Of a DNA stretch of 64,000 nucleotides, positions 10,937 through 22,981 are shown in pieces. The DNA lies in the NCBI GenBank assembly GCA_010093685.1, contig MU006222.1, positions 806,001 to 870,000 of the forward strand. Direction: 5' to 3'. Origin of the DNA: Ophiobolus disseminans (lineage: Eukaryota > Ascomycota > Dothideomycetes > Pleosporales > Phaeosphaeriaceae). Position 1 is the stretch's first letter; the number at the start of each line of letters is the position of its first letter. The notes below the pieces were generated by a model. The model was given only the letters and a program-made list of their open reading frames with translations, did not search any database and had not been told where the DNA came from. Position numbers and translations under genes: made by a program.

Positions 10937-13152
10937 CTTGTCGCGGGTGTGCAGTCGCAACAGTCTCGTGGAGCGGAGGACGGTGACTCGAGCGAGGGGG
11001 ATAAATTATCGAGCCTGGCAGGAGCGATGCACCCAAAATGTTGTTGCTGCTGAGATGCTGGCCCGACGATTGGTTGGAATGCAGGCGCGATGCAGCCTAT
11101 AACCAAATATGCTGCCGCAGGATGTATGCAAGGTTGCCTGCGACGCTTCTGCCTGCACTGCAGCACGAGACGCCGTCGAGGAGGAAGTCAGGTTAATCTG
11201 ACGGAAAGGCTGCTTGATGGTGGTGGAAGAAGATGCGGTGCAGTCCGGCGACACTCGCTCTTTCACAGCTGCGCTCGCCTCCTGAGCAGCGAATACGTAA
11301 CTGCGGGACGACGGCGAGTGGCTGTCTCAAGCTCAGACTCAATAACAGCAGCGGAATTAAGACGGCTGCAACACTACAACAAAGCAGTGCACGATGGGAT
11401 ACAAGTAGTACAGGTGACAATGGTCCCTGAGAGTGTTCTTCCAGAGCGGAGGAGGGGATGCGATAAGGGAGGAAACGGAGTCGAGGTGGAGCACTGGAAG
11501 ACGCCCGACTAGACTCTGGCTAGCCGACCGTGCGTAGGGTGAATGTGTAGGGATGACAGCATGCTACTTTTAGACCCGTTTTAGAGCCGTCCGTCTTTGG
11601 CATCTGGCTTTTGCACCAGGGGCTAGAAAACACGACGGTCCTATCAAGTCTTCCGTGGCTGGCTGCAGTAGCACGCCGTAGCACACGGTAAGTGTCCCTC
11701 AACTCACTGTCTCCAACGAGCATGGCTCACCGGATACCTGCTCCAACGTCTCTCACATGCCTCGCTTTGTCGACCAATCCCGCGAGTCTGGGCCCTCGCA
11801 CTGGCTGTGTCGAGCTTTGGGCACGATGGAGCCTCACCAGCTGCATCAGATGCCACGCGCCCGGGAGAGACAGGACGGCACTGACACCGCTATCGATAGC
11901 AGCAATGCATTGAACTTTGCGTGCTCACGGCGTATCCGGCACGGGTGACCTCATCGACGTCGTTAATCTAATTCCTCTTGCAATCCGGCCGGCCACACCA
12001 GCTGTCGTCAAGCTGACCGCCTCACCTCCCTTCCGTTCCACAAGCAGCCAAACAGCTTCGATGCGAGTGGTTGGCCCGCTCTCCATGATCTGATGCTTCT
12101 TGCATATCATCTTGCTGCAGCGTGCAGGTACCCCTGCTTCGCCTAGTTTCACAAGTGGATTTAGCCTCAACGCCGTGCAAGGATGGTCTTGGGCGGTGAG
12201 TACACTTTTTTCAATTTTTTTTCTTTGTCCTGATTGTGCCATGCGGCAGGCCTCGGCAGCGCACGAGAAGAAGCGCGACAGGATAGTTCGCCAGCAGATG
12301 TTGACCGATCTGGTGATGCGCCAGACTATTGACTCATTCATCTATTCATGCTGACAGAAACCCTTCTGGAAATCTTTGTTTCACAAAGGGCCTGCCCGCG
12401 TCGCTACTTTTCCCCAGCACCACCACACGCGACGTGCCACCACGGCCATGATTGGCAGGGCGCCCGGCCCTGCCTTTTCCCCTTGGGGATAGGCGCCTTG
12501 CGCCAGGTTCGGTCTGCATGCGCAAACCTACCGTCACTTTTGTGGAGAAAGTGTTGCGCCAGCTTGAGTTGTTTAGCAAACACTCGCGGATGCGCCCCGC
12601 TGCTCCCCAGACGAAGTTGCGCATGAATGAGGAAGCTGCACAGGTCGATAGACGGTGAGACGGTTGTTTGCTGTCCTCCTGCAACCTCCCGAGTCAAGCT
12701 GCAGATGGGATGCATGTCAGCGGCGGAAGGGCGTTGGGAGCTCGGCATCGCGATTACCGTGCGTGAGCAGATGCTTTGACGATGCGGGACATCAGATATT
12801 AGCTCTCGATGCGCAAGCACTTGTCCAGTGCCTCGGTCATAATGCTCAAAGTTATGGCCGACCTTTGTCATTTCAGAGGCGAAAACGTATATTCTCCGCA
12901 GTCTTGATTGTGGATCTCGGTTCACTTGCTGTGGTGGCATTCCTACCCGTCTCCCGTATCTGGGGTCTTGCCAAATCGGGCATTGCCCCTCCTCAACCAC
13001 AAGCCAGCAACGAACTTGACGTCGCCGTTACGGACACTCTGAACCTTATTCGGGTAGTTATGGCCATGTCTAATGTGAGCTATTATTGGTTGTGGCAGGC
13101 TGCAGCACTCCGCAACCTGCTGTTGAGGTTGCGGAGAAGGCGACACGGCGCT
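10937..13152. other. Intergenic, promoter side of the winged-helix gene
   Basis: A 2.2 kb stretch with many overlapping short ORFs on both strands, the longest at 12404-13000 on the minus strand, none with a recognisable motif. Expected content is the promoter and long leader of the winged-helix gene and the 3' end of the methyltransferase gene. Confidence 0.5.
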
Positions 13153-14241
13153 TCATCTCCAGATTGCCCACGATGACTTTGGTGTAACCGGGGATTCGGT
13201 TGGCGCAACGGGCGGCTGCTGTGCAGGTGTCTCGGAAAGCTTCTTCCGCAGGCCCTTGCGCGGCTTCAGCTCTACCCACCAGGTGGTGCCGAAGTTGTAT
13301 CGCTGGATGTTGACCACTTCGAGCCCACTCTCCTCGACTATCTGGCCGATATCCTTGTTCCACCAACACCCGTGCTCGTCAGCGTGGGCGGGCGCTGTCT
13401 TGTCCAACATACTGTTGAGCCATTCGTAATGCGACTTGCCGTGCTCGAGCAGCAATATCTGGCCGTTTTCATTGGTAGATGCCTCAATGTTCTGCAGCAA
13501 CTTCACGGGTTCTGGTGTCGAGCAGAGGCCCATAGTCTGTATCACCGTGTCGTATCCATCTTGTGCGTCCCAAGGAGGAACAATGGGCTGCAGAGCGGAC
13601 TGCTGCTTGAAGAAGACGCGACTGAAGTACTCCTTGTGCGTGTCGTTCCACTTCCGCTTCGCAACTGCCAGCATCGGCCCGCTCGCATCGAGCAGCGTGA
13701 CTGTCGCGCATTCTTTGGTGTTGTAGTATGGGATGTTCCGGCCGGTACCGACGGCTACTTCCAGCACATGTCCCTTTGCTTGCGCGGTGAGCCTCTTCCG
13801 CCTCGAAGTTATGAAGAGCAGTGTTTCCGACATATCCACCTTCTCGTCGTAGCCTTCGGCATTCCTGTCAAAGCGATCTATCAGGTCATCTGGTAGTTCC
13901 TTGTGCTCCACGTCCTCCATCACCGACGCGTATAACATGACGCCGTACATGCCCATGCCAAAGGCAACTAGCCCGATTCCAAACAATGGCCATTGTCGCC
14001 ATCGCCGTAGCTTCGCCTGATGTTGTGCTGACCTCAATTGCTCGTCGGATAGCCTCTGCAGGTCTGATATTTTCGGCCGCTCCGACCACACTCTTTGCCA
14101 GCTTTCCTTCGGCGTAGGATCGGGCCTCCGTGATTGCGGAGCGGGCTTTATGCGCGGTATTCGCTGCAGTGGAGTTGCTGGCGTCACTGGTATGGTACGG
14201 CTTTTGGGGACCGGTTTCGGAGGCTTCGGTAGCTTAGCCAT
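13153..14241 (-). CDS. oms1: Oms1-like mitochondrial methyltransferase
   Basis: A single-exon gene of 362 residues. The N-terminus is rich in Lys, Arg and Pro, as in a mitochondrial targeting region. Around residues 100-120 there is one membrane segment, WPLFGIGLVAFGMGMYGVML. The rest is a class I SAM-dependent methyltransferase domain with motif I VLEVAVGTGRNIPYYN and a downstream GLCSTPEPVKLLQNI block. This order (presequence, one helix, methyltransferase) matches yeast Oms1, an inner-membrane protein whose overproduction suppresses oxa1 mutants. The substrate is not known. I chose the ATG at 14241; the frame continues upstream to 14481, but that part looks like leader. The gene is divergent from the FAD oxidase, with 280 bp between starts. 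Confidence 0.85.
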   Translation of the reverse strand: MAKLPKPPKPVPKSRTIPVTPATPLQRIPRIKPAPQSRRPDPTPKESWQRVWSERPKISDLQRLSDEQLRSAQHQAKLRRWRQWPLFGIGLVAFGMGMYGVMLYASVMEDVEHKELPDDLIDRFDRNAEGYDEKVDMSETLLFITSRRKRLTAQAKGHVLEVAVGTGRNIPYYNTKECATVTLLDASGPMLAVAKRKWNDTHKEYFSRVFFKQQSALQPIVPPWDAQDGYDTVIQTMGLCSTPEPVKLLQNIEASTNENGQILLLEHGKSHYEWLNSMLDKTAPAHADEHGCWWNKDIGQIVEESGLEVVNIQRYNFGTTWWVELKPRKGLRKKLSETPAQQPPVAPTESPVTPKSSWAIWR

Positions 14242-14521
14242 GGTTATGTAACTCGTAAGTGTTGGGTCTACGGTGATGTCAAATCGAGGGCAGAGCCTCA
14301 AGGATCTTTTTTGGCGGGACCCGATCGCTCGGGAACACGTCCAAGCTCCCGCATGCCCACGAGGCACTGAACCGTGCCCAGCCGACGCGCCTTGCGACGA
14401 CATCGGCCCACCTGGAGTTAACATTTTCCTCATTGGTAGGTCCGTAGGTTTCTTTTCTTGTGTCTTCTTGCCGTCTGTCAATTGTCATTTTCCATCGTGT
14501 CTTCTCTGTTCATATTCCGCA

Positions 14522-15956
14522 ATGGCATCTTCTTCGTCTCCAGGAATCCCCTCGTCTGTTCTGATCATAGGAAGCGGTGCTTTTGGCTTGTCCACTGCTT
14601 GGGCGCTGTGCAAAAATCCTCGGTATAAAAGAACTGCTATCACTGTTGTAGATCGACAGCCGTTCCCTACGCCAGACGGCTCCAGTGTAAGTCCTGATCT
14701 CGCATCGTGCTAGGCTTCGACACCACATCGCAGAGTACCTCGTACTCCAACATCACCCGCGCCCACAAGCTCAACGAGTTGCATAGATCGATACGTCCCG
14801 AATCATTCGACCCGACTACGCCGCTGCGCCGTATACTCGTCTCGCGACCATCGCACAGAAGCGCTGGCGAACCGACTTCGCTCCAGAACACTATCATGAG
14901 GTCGGATTGGCCGTAACGGCCTGGGGTCCGGAGCAAAAATATGTCTCAGCGTCCCTTGCAAATGTCAACGCTATCGGCACCGACAAGACCGAAGTCTTGC
15001 ACTCTCCTGCGGATATCAGGAGAGCATGCGGGTTGGAGGGAAAGGACGAGTGGGGCAGTGGAAGCACAGGATACATCAATTGGAGCTCTGGCTGGGCAAA
15101 CGCAGAGGGCGCAATGATGTGGCTGCGCGAGAAAGTGGAAAAGCTCAATCGAGTCAAGTTTGTGGAAGCCAGTGTGGAAAAGATCCTAATCGACCACAAA
15201 ACGAACACCGTGTCGGGCGTCCGACTGACCAACTCAAGCGAACTGAAAGCGGATCTCACAATACTGGCAGCTGGCGCATGGTCCGCATCTCTGATCGACC
15301 TAAGAGGGATATGCAAAGCAACTGGACAAGTTTTGTGTTACATGCCCATTTCGAAGGAGGAGGAAGCTGTGCTCTCGAAGCAACCCACGATCCTCAACCT
15401 CTCCCATGGTCTTTTCATGATCCCACCTTCCGCAGGTCTACTCAAAGTAGCGCGGCACGGCCACGGCTACATCAACCCATTGACCGTACCACACCCTGAA
15501 TCCGAAGACCCGAACGAGACAATCACAATCTCACTACCATACACACACGTCGACGACCCATCACAACGGGTACCAAACGAGGGCCAAAAGGAATGCCGCG
15601 ACTTCCTCACCGCAATCTATCCATCCCTCGCCACACCTTCGCGGCCCTTCACAAAGTCCAAGATCTGCTGGTATACTGATACGAGGGATGGTGATTTCCT
15701 GATCTCGTATCATCCGAAGTACAAGGGTCTCTTTGTGGCAACGGGTGGCTCGGGTCATGGCTTCAAGTTTCTGCCTGTCATTGGCGACAGTATCATCGAG
15801 TGCATAGAAGGCCAGACGCCGGAAGACTTCCAGGGTCGATGGGAGTGGCCGAAGGAACGGATACCGGAAGAGCAATGGAGTGGCGATGGGAGTCGTGGAG
15901 GGCCGGTTGACATGGTGTTGGCTGAGGAGATGGCGAAGAGTCGGGGGAGGTTGTAG
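14522..15956 (+). CDS. FAD-dependent amine/amino-acid oxidase (DAO, MSOX-like)
   Basis: Exons 14522-14686 and 14787-15956 encode 444 residues. The N-terminal Rossmann motif is VLIIGSGAFGLSTAWAL. The splice joins DGSS to IDTSRIIRPDY, restoring the conserved block seen in sarcosine, fructosyl-amino-acid and saccharopine or pipecolate oxidases. Near the C-terminus, KSKICWYTDT contains the Cys that carries covalent 8-alpha-S-cysteinyl FAD in this family, and GSGHGFKFLPVIG is the closing FAD-binding block. The enzyme is expected to oxidise a secondary amine, releasing hydrogen peroxide. The substrate cannot be chosen from sequence alone. The C-terminus (KSRGRL) is not a clear SKL-type peroxisomal signal. 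It shares a short divergent promoter with the Oms1-like gene. Confidence 0.85.
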
Positions 15957-16528
15957 ATGGTAAGCATTGATTACCTATGCACGTATTCGCTGCTTATGAG
16001 ATTTGTCAGCCCCTCTTTATTTTTTCCATCTTCATCCTTGGCCTAGTATTGCTCCGAACTCGTCGACTTTCGAAGCGGGATGTTATGCGTTCAAAGGCTA
16101 CGTATGGCCTTCTTCCTGCTCTACCAAGCTTACCACAGCGATGAACATGCAACTGAGCGGATCCGGATATCCTCAATACGAACGTGCTAGCACCCCATGG
16201 GCTACTATGTAAGCAATGAATGACCTACCAAGTCCAACGAGTCATCCGTCTATCCTTGACAGAGCTTCCAAGCGGCTTCTCAGCCCTGCCTTACCGAAGG
16301 TAGTTAGGATCTGCATCTCACCATCCCACACCCGGGACGCATAAATTCGATTGCCCACCTCACCTTTCCTTTACTCTGTTTGCCGATCTCGGAATCATTT
16401 TATCCTCTCTTGCGACACGTAATTATCGCAAGTTCTATACAGGTTTTTGGGATACTATACTGTTCACCCCTTTCTGCTTACTTCATCATCAACCCCGCCC
16501 CCTGAGATTCTGTTTGCACATCACCATT
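15957..16528. other. Intergenic, FAD oxidase to SDR
   Basis: No gene seen. Likely 3' UTR of the oxidase and promoter of the SDR gene, with a pyrimidine-rich leader just before the SDR ATG. Confidence 0.6.
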
Positions 16529-17664
16529 ATGCCCACCGTCGTGATTGAATCAAGCGCGCTGGTCTTCGTGACGGGTGCAAATGGCCTCATTGGGAGCCAT
16601 GTTGTTGACCAGTTGCTCGCTCGAGGATATAAAGTCCGTGGTGCGGTGAGGGATACCGAGAAGACGAAGTGGTTGAAGGGGTACTTTGACAGTAAGTACA
16701 GAGATGCAAGTTTTGAGATGTTAGCTGTGCCAGACATGACTATCGAAGGGTGCTACGATGATTTGCTAGACGGTGAGCCTTCAGTGCTCGATCATTATCA
16801 TACCAGTACCAGCGCTGACGCTTCGACCCATAGGTGTCAAAGGTTTCATCCACCTCGCCGCCCCCGTCGGCGGAATCCTCGACCTCGAACTCGCTCTGGA
16901 CATTGGCCGACGCGCCGGCCTCAACGCGCTGAAAGCATGCGCAAAGCAGCCATCGATTAAGCGCTTCGTGAACACCTCATCCCTTTTCGCCGCGACGCTA
17001 CCTCAGTCTGGCCTCGATGATGACTTCGTAATCGATGAAAGCACGTACAACGACGACGCGCTGGAAGAGGCCAAGACGAATGAGACGCGCAAAAAAGGCA
17101 TATTGATCTACGCCGCGATGAAGAGCGAGACGGAAAAGGCAATGTGGAAATGGATGAAGGAAAGCAACCCAGGATTCTCCATGAACAGCGTCGTAAGTGA
17201 AATCTGTCTTACCTCAATGAGATATCGCGTCTGACAAGGAACAGTTGCCCTACGCCAACTTCGGCCCCGTGCTCGTCCCAGAGCACCAAGGCTACCCATC
17301 CACCATTGAGTGGGCGCGCCCCGCCTTCACGGGCGAGCACTTTGAAGCTTTCGTCAAAGCCGTTCCGCCGCAGGGCTTTATCTCTTTGCGAGATGATGCG
17401 TTGTTACACGTTTCTGCTCTTATCTACGAGGATGTGAGCGGTGAGCGCCTGTTTGGGGATGCTGGACGCTGGAATTATAACCAGTTGCTCGCTATTTATC
17501 GGCAGCATTACCCGGAGAAGTCGTTTGTGGATGACGTGGAGGGGCTGGGTGATGACAAGGTTAGAGCTCCGACGGCAAGGGCTGAAGAGGTGTTGAGATG
17601 GGTGAAGGGGAGTGGGTGGGATGGGTTGGAGGAGAGCGTGGTAGCAATGAGTAAGGATTGGTGA
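16529..17664 (+). CDS. Extended SDR, aldehyde/ketone reductase (GRE2/DFR-like)
   Basis: Exons 16529-16772, 16834-17192 and 17245-17664 give 340 residues. The N-terminal nucleotide-binding motif is VTGANGLIGSHVVDQLL (TGxxGxxG). Next come HLAAPVGG, the catalytic Ser region VNTSS and the catalytic YAAMK (YxxxK). This is the arrangement of NADPH-dependent ketone and aldehyde reductases related to yeast Gre2 and plant dihydroflavonol reductases. Substrate specificity lies in the variable C-terminal half and cannot be read. The true start is the ATG at 16529; an upstream TTG in frame is not a likely start. The protein has no signal peptide and is probably cytosolic. No neighbouring biosynthetic gene suggests a pathway. 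Confidence 0.88.
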
Positions 17665-18043
17665 TGAGATGAGGTGTGTTGTGGTGGGAAGGGCTGGCGC
17701 AGCTGTGCACAACAGGAAGGCGCGCTAGTTGATTGTACTTACCTCCACCGCACCGGGAACGTTTTCTTCACTCGCCCGACTCCCAACCATCCCAGAACCT
17801 GTACAGAACACCTATGATACCCGCTCGACATCTTTCTATCTTTTACAATTAAAGCGCGTCGCTAATCGAATTCATTGCTTCTACGTGCCTCTGCCATGCC
17901 AGCCTCCAAGGTTGCACATCAGCAATGAATACTCCATCTCAAACCGCAAGATACAGGCAGCAGTTGCTTCAATCGTGAGATGTCCACTGTATCTAGTGTT
18001 GAGTTCATGTAAGTAACAAAGCATCAGCTTCCAAGGACCGACC
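17665..18043. other. Intergenic, SDR to BTB gene
   Basis: No clear gene. An upstream exon of the BTB gene could lie here, since a CAG acceptor occurs 17 nt before its first ATG, but I could not define one. Confidence 0.45.
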
Positions 18044-18673
18044 ATGAAATTCATCATCTTCTCTGACAACGGCGACGAAACATCCTGGACCCTCCCTCGT
18101 GCCTTGCATGTACACCACTCTGGCTATTTTGTGCGGACAAAATACTTCAAGGAGAGTCAAGAGGGCATCGGGAAGCTGAAGGACCAAGACCCCAACATCT
18201 TCACCTACTTCGTCGAATTCCTCTACTTCGGTTATTATACCGTAAACAACAACTCCAATGATCCGGATGGTATCTGTCATGATGCAAAAGCATGGGTGCT
18301 CGGCGACTATCTCGACGCGACCAGGTTCAAAAACCACGCGATGTGCAACCTGCACAACACCTACTTCCAATACATCGGCGAGTGCAAGGTCAGCATCAGC
18401 GCAGCGACAATTGATTACTGCTGTTCGAACAGCAGCGCTGACTAGCCTTTGACAAATCTGTACAAGAGCTTTGCAATAAAGTACTGGCACGACCATCGTA
18501 TCCTCGATCTCAATGCCGAAAACAAGGGCGCGTGCGACGCTGTGTGGCAGAAGCACCCAGAGTTTATCGCCAGCTTGATTTTCTTCCTCAATCAGAGCAC
18601 CGAGGAGCGTGCGGCGTGTGCCGATGGCCGGGCATCATTGCTACAGACGATCGGAGGTGCTATGGACACCTAG
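18044..18673 (+). pseudogene. BTB/POZ-domain protein with internal stop
   Basis: The frame encodes a fungal BTB-like protein: HHSGYFVRTKYFKESQEG, then LKDQDPNIFTYFVEFLYFGYY and a downstream helical block AKAWVLGDYLDATRFKNHAM. These are the usual marks of the small fungal BTB proteins thought to act as protein-interaction adaptors. After 133 codons a TAG (18443-18445) interrupts the frame. The same frame then continues for 75 codons with sequence typical of the C-terminal part of this family (AVWQKHPEFIASLIF). The first product would be a 133-residue BTB fragment. The upstream end may lack an exon, since many homologues have residues before the first Met. Pseudogene, or a recently shortened gene. 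Confidence 0.6.
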
Positions 18674-20323
18674 ATGAAGGAGGAAGAGAAGAACACTACG
18701 AGTGCAAGGGTGATGGTCCGTCTCCGGCGGGGCACGCTGTCTTTACCCTGTTGTGCCTTTCCGCGGTTAGTCTTAGAAGAGTGGATAAACTGATTTCTGC
18801 TCAAGGCTGATACCCAAACTTGATTTCTTCCAGACTGTCTATTCGTGCATGCAACACACCTGTCGGAGTATCCGAACTCGGCCCACAGCTCAATATCAGC
18901 ACACCATCTGCGGTAGCTAGCTCAGATTCTCGCAGTCGCAGTCATTCCCTCTTCTCAGGCGATAACTGCGTTTCACTTAACCATGCATACGCGGCGCTGC
19001 ATGGTCAGTTCTCGGGAGATCTGAGACAATCACTAGGGCAATTTGATCGGCAGACTGCAGTCTACCACGTGTGTTCAAGCAGGGAGCTTCCCATGAACCC
19101 GGATCGGCTGTCGATGCGCATCTGACGCCGCGCTCTGCGTCACTGGCAATACCCCGCCCACCCGACTGGATTCAGGGCATGAAATTAATTGGACAGCATG
19201 ACATGGTGTTTGAGTACCTGCATCTAATGCTTGATCTGACGACGATGAAGGTTTTCTTGTATACCGACGCGTTACAATGGCACGAAGCACTCTCCATTAG
19301 TCAAGATACCTTCTGTCACATGCACTACAGCGTCTTTCCAAGAGAGTCTGCAATGTACGCACTTTAGTTGCTCGGAAAAACTGCTTGAAGGTGTTCAGCA
19401 GTGCTGAGCAAGCTTCGAGCATGGAACGTGCATGCGACCGCAACTATCTAGGTGAGATGTATGGGAAAGGGAGGCATTGAGAACAAATTTGGAAGCATGA
19501 TTGCAAAGACTTGTTTCGCTCAGAAACCTAAAGAAGAAAGAGTAGGACTTCGAATGGTAATTTCTAAACGGTCATACCGGGCAGGAAGAGCTGATGTTTG
19601 AGGAAAGAGTGTGACAAGGCTCGTGAGGTCCATACCGGGGACTACCTGGTACCCAGATTTTCCATCCTGGATAACATCTGCACGGACAAAATGATGTGCA
19701 GAGCTACTGACATCAGAACCATTACCACATGCCATCCTGCACGTGTACTGAGCTCTTCGTCCCGTCCCCAACATTTGATCATCTCCAATACCGCCGGCCG
19801 CGGCCATCAAAAACAGGCAACCGGAAAATACGCACCTTGTACCCCATGTCCACCCCGCATATACCGTCGGGCGGGTTGGGGAAAGCACGTCCTTCACCAC
19901 GGGCAGGTCCAATTTAATGCGGGGTCGGATTGGCGGAGAAACAGGCGGAGAAACCCTGCCAAGGGAACGCCTCAAGGAACGTCGGTTAAACCTTCGCCAA
20001 GCCAAGAGCCAAGGCCCTTCCGCTATCAAGCTTGCGATGCCATTGATGGAAACACATACTGAGAAATGTTACCCCGGCTCCTGGCGTGGACAGTTGTGGC
20101 TGAGATATGCGTGGTGAATGATGGAAGACGGTATGGAAGCTGGAAACTTGACCGCGACGGGAGCACCGCGTGAAGAAGCGGCTGGGCATGGTGAGCATGG
20201 TAGATGGGTATATAAGGTGATGAATGCTGCGAGATGGTGCTAATCGTCCAGCTGCACGATCTTCAACTCGCAGAATCAAGTCACGGGATCTCTCAATCAA
20301 TTCCGCCATCCCCAGCCATCATC
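18674..20323. other. Intergenic, BTB remnant to pectate lyase
   Basis: A 1.65 kb stretch with several 60-170-codon overlapping ORFs on both strands and no recognisable protein. The final 200 bp is the pectate lyase promoter. Confidence 0.55.
20209..20216 (+). promoter_or_regulatory. TATA box of the pectate lyase gene
   Basis: TATATAAG sits 108 bp upstream of the ATG at 20324, a normal distance for a regulated fungal gene encoding a secreted enzyme. Confidence 0.55.
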
Positions 20324-21371
20324 ATGAAGTTCTCCACGAGCATTGCCCTCCCTCTCCTTGCATCAACATGCTCCGCCGCAGTCGTCAAGCGTCAGAACGG
20401 TGATGGTCCCCAGGGATCTACCGATGCTACCCAGGGAGACTTGGGTGCTCGCCCTCCTCCTCGATTCCCCTTCCCTATCTTGGAGTTTCCCATCGCTAAG
20501 GAGACTGTCGTCTTCAACGAGACAAGATACGTTCAGCCCGGTGAGGTGTTCGATGGACAGATGAAACGTTACGAGCGTGTTGAGGGCAGCTGTAACGAGC
20601 AGGCCGAGGGTACCGATGCGGACGCTGTCTTCAACCTGCTGCCTGGTTCTACCATCAGGAACGTCATCATTGGCAAGCACCAGTCGGAAGGTATCCACGC
20701 CCTGGGAGATGCCTGGGTCGAGAATGGTACGTACATGGTCAAATAAGTGGCCCTTCGAAACGATTACTGACTCCCAACCAAAGTTTGGTGGGAAGACGTC
20801 TGCGAAGATGCCCTCACATCCAAGGGTCTCAACACCCAGCTCCGCGTCATCGGCGGCGGCGCCCGCAACGCAACCGACAAGATCTTCCAGGACAACTCCC
20901 TCGGAGGCAAGTACAACATCACCGGTTTCGTCGCCGATACCTTCGGCACCTTCTACCAGTCCTGCGGAAACTGCCTGAACCAAGCCAAGCGCAACGCCAC
21001 CATCCAAAACGTCGTCGCCATCAACGGTACCAGGATGGGCATAGTAAGTTACTCCCCGCTCACACACATTCCCGCCAAATAGATTATACTAATAACATCC
21101 CCAGATCAGCCCCAACTACGGCGACGAGATCCGCATTAAGGACGCGCAAGTCGTCGACGTAAAGTTCATGGTCGACAAGGAAATCGGAAACAACGTTCAG
21201 ACCGTTCCCTACACCGTCGGTACCGGCCCGGATGAGAAGTATGCACTGTACAACTTGACCCGCGACCGTATCACCACTTTCAATGGAACTGTACTCAAGC
21301 AATACGTCCCGGCGAACCCATACCCATGGTTGGGCGAGTTCTGGCCTAGCTTGGCTAACAAGACTGCTTAG
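20324..21371 (+). CDS. Secreted pectate lyase, PL3 family
   Basis: Exons 20324-20726, 20784-21043 and 21105-21371 give 309 residues. The first 18 or so residues form a signal peptide (MKFSTSIALPLLASTCSAA), followed by VVKR, a likely Kex2-type processing site. After a Gly/Pro-rich linker comes the parallel beta-helix domain. It contains the PL3 hallmark WWEDVCEDAL at the first splice junction, then TFGTFYQSCGNC and ISPNYGDEI. PL3 enzymes cleave polygalacturonate by calcium-dependent beta-elimination outside the cell, attacking the plant middle lamella. Cys residues are paired as usual. A TATA box precedes the gene. Intact and probably functional. Confidence 0.93.
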
Positions 21372-22981
21372 ATGGTTGTTGTGCTGGAAGAAGAGGGGAG
21401 TGTACATAATGGGTGGTGGGATGATAGAAAATGTTAATGCATAATTGATGACTGAGATGATGGCTTTTTGCGATATGGTGCTTTTACATGATGTGTTGTA
21501 TAGGAAGGTGCAGATATATGAGTGCAGACATGGATAGCGCTCGAGCAGCTAGCCGCGAGCCATGCGGTCAACAGTATGACATTTTAGGAACAAGACATCT
21601 CCTTGCGTTTTTGAATACCAAGAGACAGGCCGCCTGGGGTCATGCGGTTCAAAGATAACGGCAGAGTTCATGGAAGACCTCGAAGGAGTTTTGGATTGGA
21701 ACATAACTCTGTCAGGTGATCACTTTGGAAGTCGCGACGACGCGGAGTTATTGAAGTAGAAACAATAGAGACGCATAAGATGTCCCGATTTATGTATTTG
21801 TGAACAACGGCCTGTCTTCACATAATAAAGTGCCCTTATCGTTTCGACACAAGCCGAAACGACATGTGAACTTGGCGCAAATCTTTTAGTTCCAGAAACT
21901 CACAAGTTGACAGCATGCGATGTCTGGTGCGAGGTTTCCGAGCACATGCGTAGCTCCCCAGGCAGGCAGTAACGACCACGCACCCAAAAACATCAGTGGG
22001 AGTAGCGCAGATTCTTGAGCAATGCTAGAGATCATGAAGTTTTCAGATTCTTATTTTCGGTACAGCTCGTTAGGTGTCTCTTTTGAGTTTTCAATCAATC
22101 GCAAGGAGAGTGTGGAAGATAGTGGAAGGAGGAAAGAGGTGCCGGCTTATATACGCCGCATCGCAGCGTTGTCAGACCATGCAACTTAGGTGAGCCGACT
22201 TTTGATGACGAAATGGCCACAGGCAAAGCCGAAGCCATATAGTTCCCGCTGATAGTAATCGATGTCGCACTCCTATGTCGTAGCTGCGCATGTACTCGGA
22301 GATAGGACCTTTGTAGATCGCCTGCGAGTTTTTGATGTCGAGAAGAACATGTGGGATGCCACGAACAGGTCATTTAGCAGTTGATCAAGACGTTAGAACT
22401 TGCTGTTCGGATTTCTTTTGATCACATTCATCGAACGCGGCCACTCCATCAAAGTAGACAGGATGGATTTCGCAAAATCCAGCGATAACGTGCCATGAGT
22501 GACCCGTGGGCATGGTTTTGATTGCATACCATCTCATGCGGTGTGTCGTTTGCATTTCATACAGCAGACGAACACATGTCGGCTATATCAACTTGTTTCG
22601 AGTGACGACTGCGAATGGGTGGAAGAAGGTCATGTCCATGTTCCACCACGACTTTCGAACAAAACATGCGAAAGTGTTGGTTGAACTATTTTAAAAATCG
22701 ACACAAAGAATGATGGAATGATGAGGAAGGAAACGAGGAAAGAGACGGACGGCTTGTATACTCCTTCCGGGCCGTGACATAGCGTTTGTCAGCTGCACTA
22801 CCGAAAACGACGCGTCTCACCACGACGTTCATTCGCGCCACGACCCAAATAGCAACATTAGTTGTTTAAAAATACCAAACAAAAATTGTAAATGCTACAA
22901 ACAACGCCATGCCCACCCATCCCAAATCCATATTCGTATCAACAAAACTCTCCAGCAATCTACACACCAGCACCCACACAC
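21372..22981. other. Intergenic between convergent genes
   Basis: No gene recognised in 1.6 kb. It includes the 3' ends of the pectate lyase and the DUF3112 gene, and one short inverted repeat at 21839-21862. Confidence 0.6.
21839..21862. repeat. Short perfect inverted repeat
   Basis: Arms TCGTTTCG (21839-21846) and CGAAACGA (21855-21862) flank an 8-nt loop, about 470 bp after the pectate lyase stop. Could form a small hairpin; no function assigned. Confidence 0.5.

Noticed and set aside
10480..11166. 228-codon minus-strand ORF
   Set aside because: It overlaps exon 1 of the winged-helix gene in another frame and is an Arg/Ser-rich shadow of GC-rich coding DNA.
12404..13000. 198-codon minus-strand ORF
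   Set aside because: Overlapped by equally long ORFs on both strands, no motif, and no plausible splice partners.
18005..18556. 183-codon minus-strand ORF
   Set aside because: Exact antisense of the BTB sequence; the BTB motif on the plus strand explains the open frame.
19520..20029. 169-codon minus-strand and 154-codon plus-strand ORFs
   Set aside because: They overlap each other antisense, neither has a recognisable motif, and codon content looks random.
20363..21067. 234-codon minus-strand ORF
   Set aside because: Antisense shadow of the pectate lyase exons and intron.
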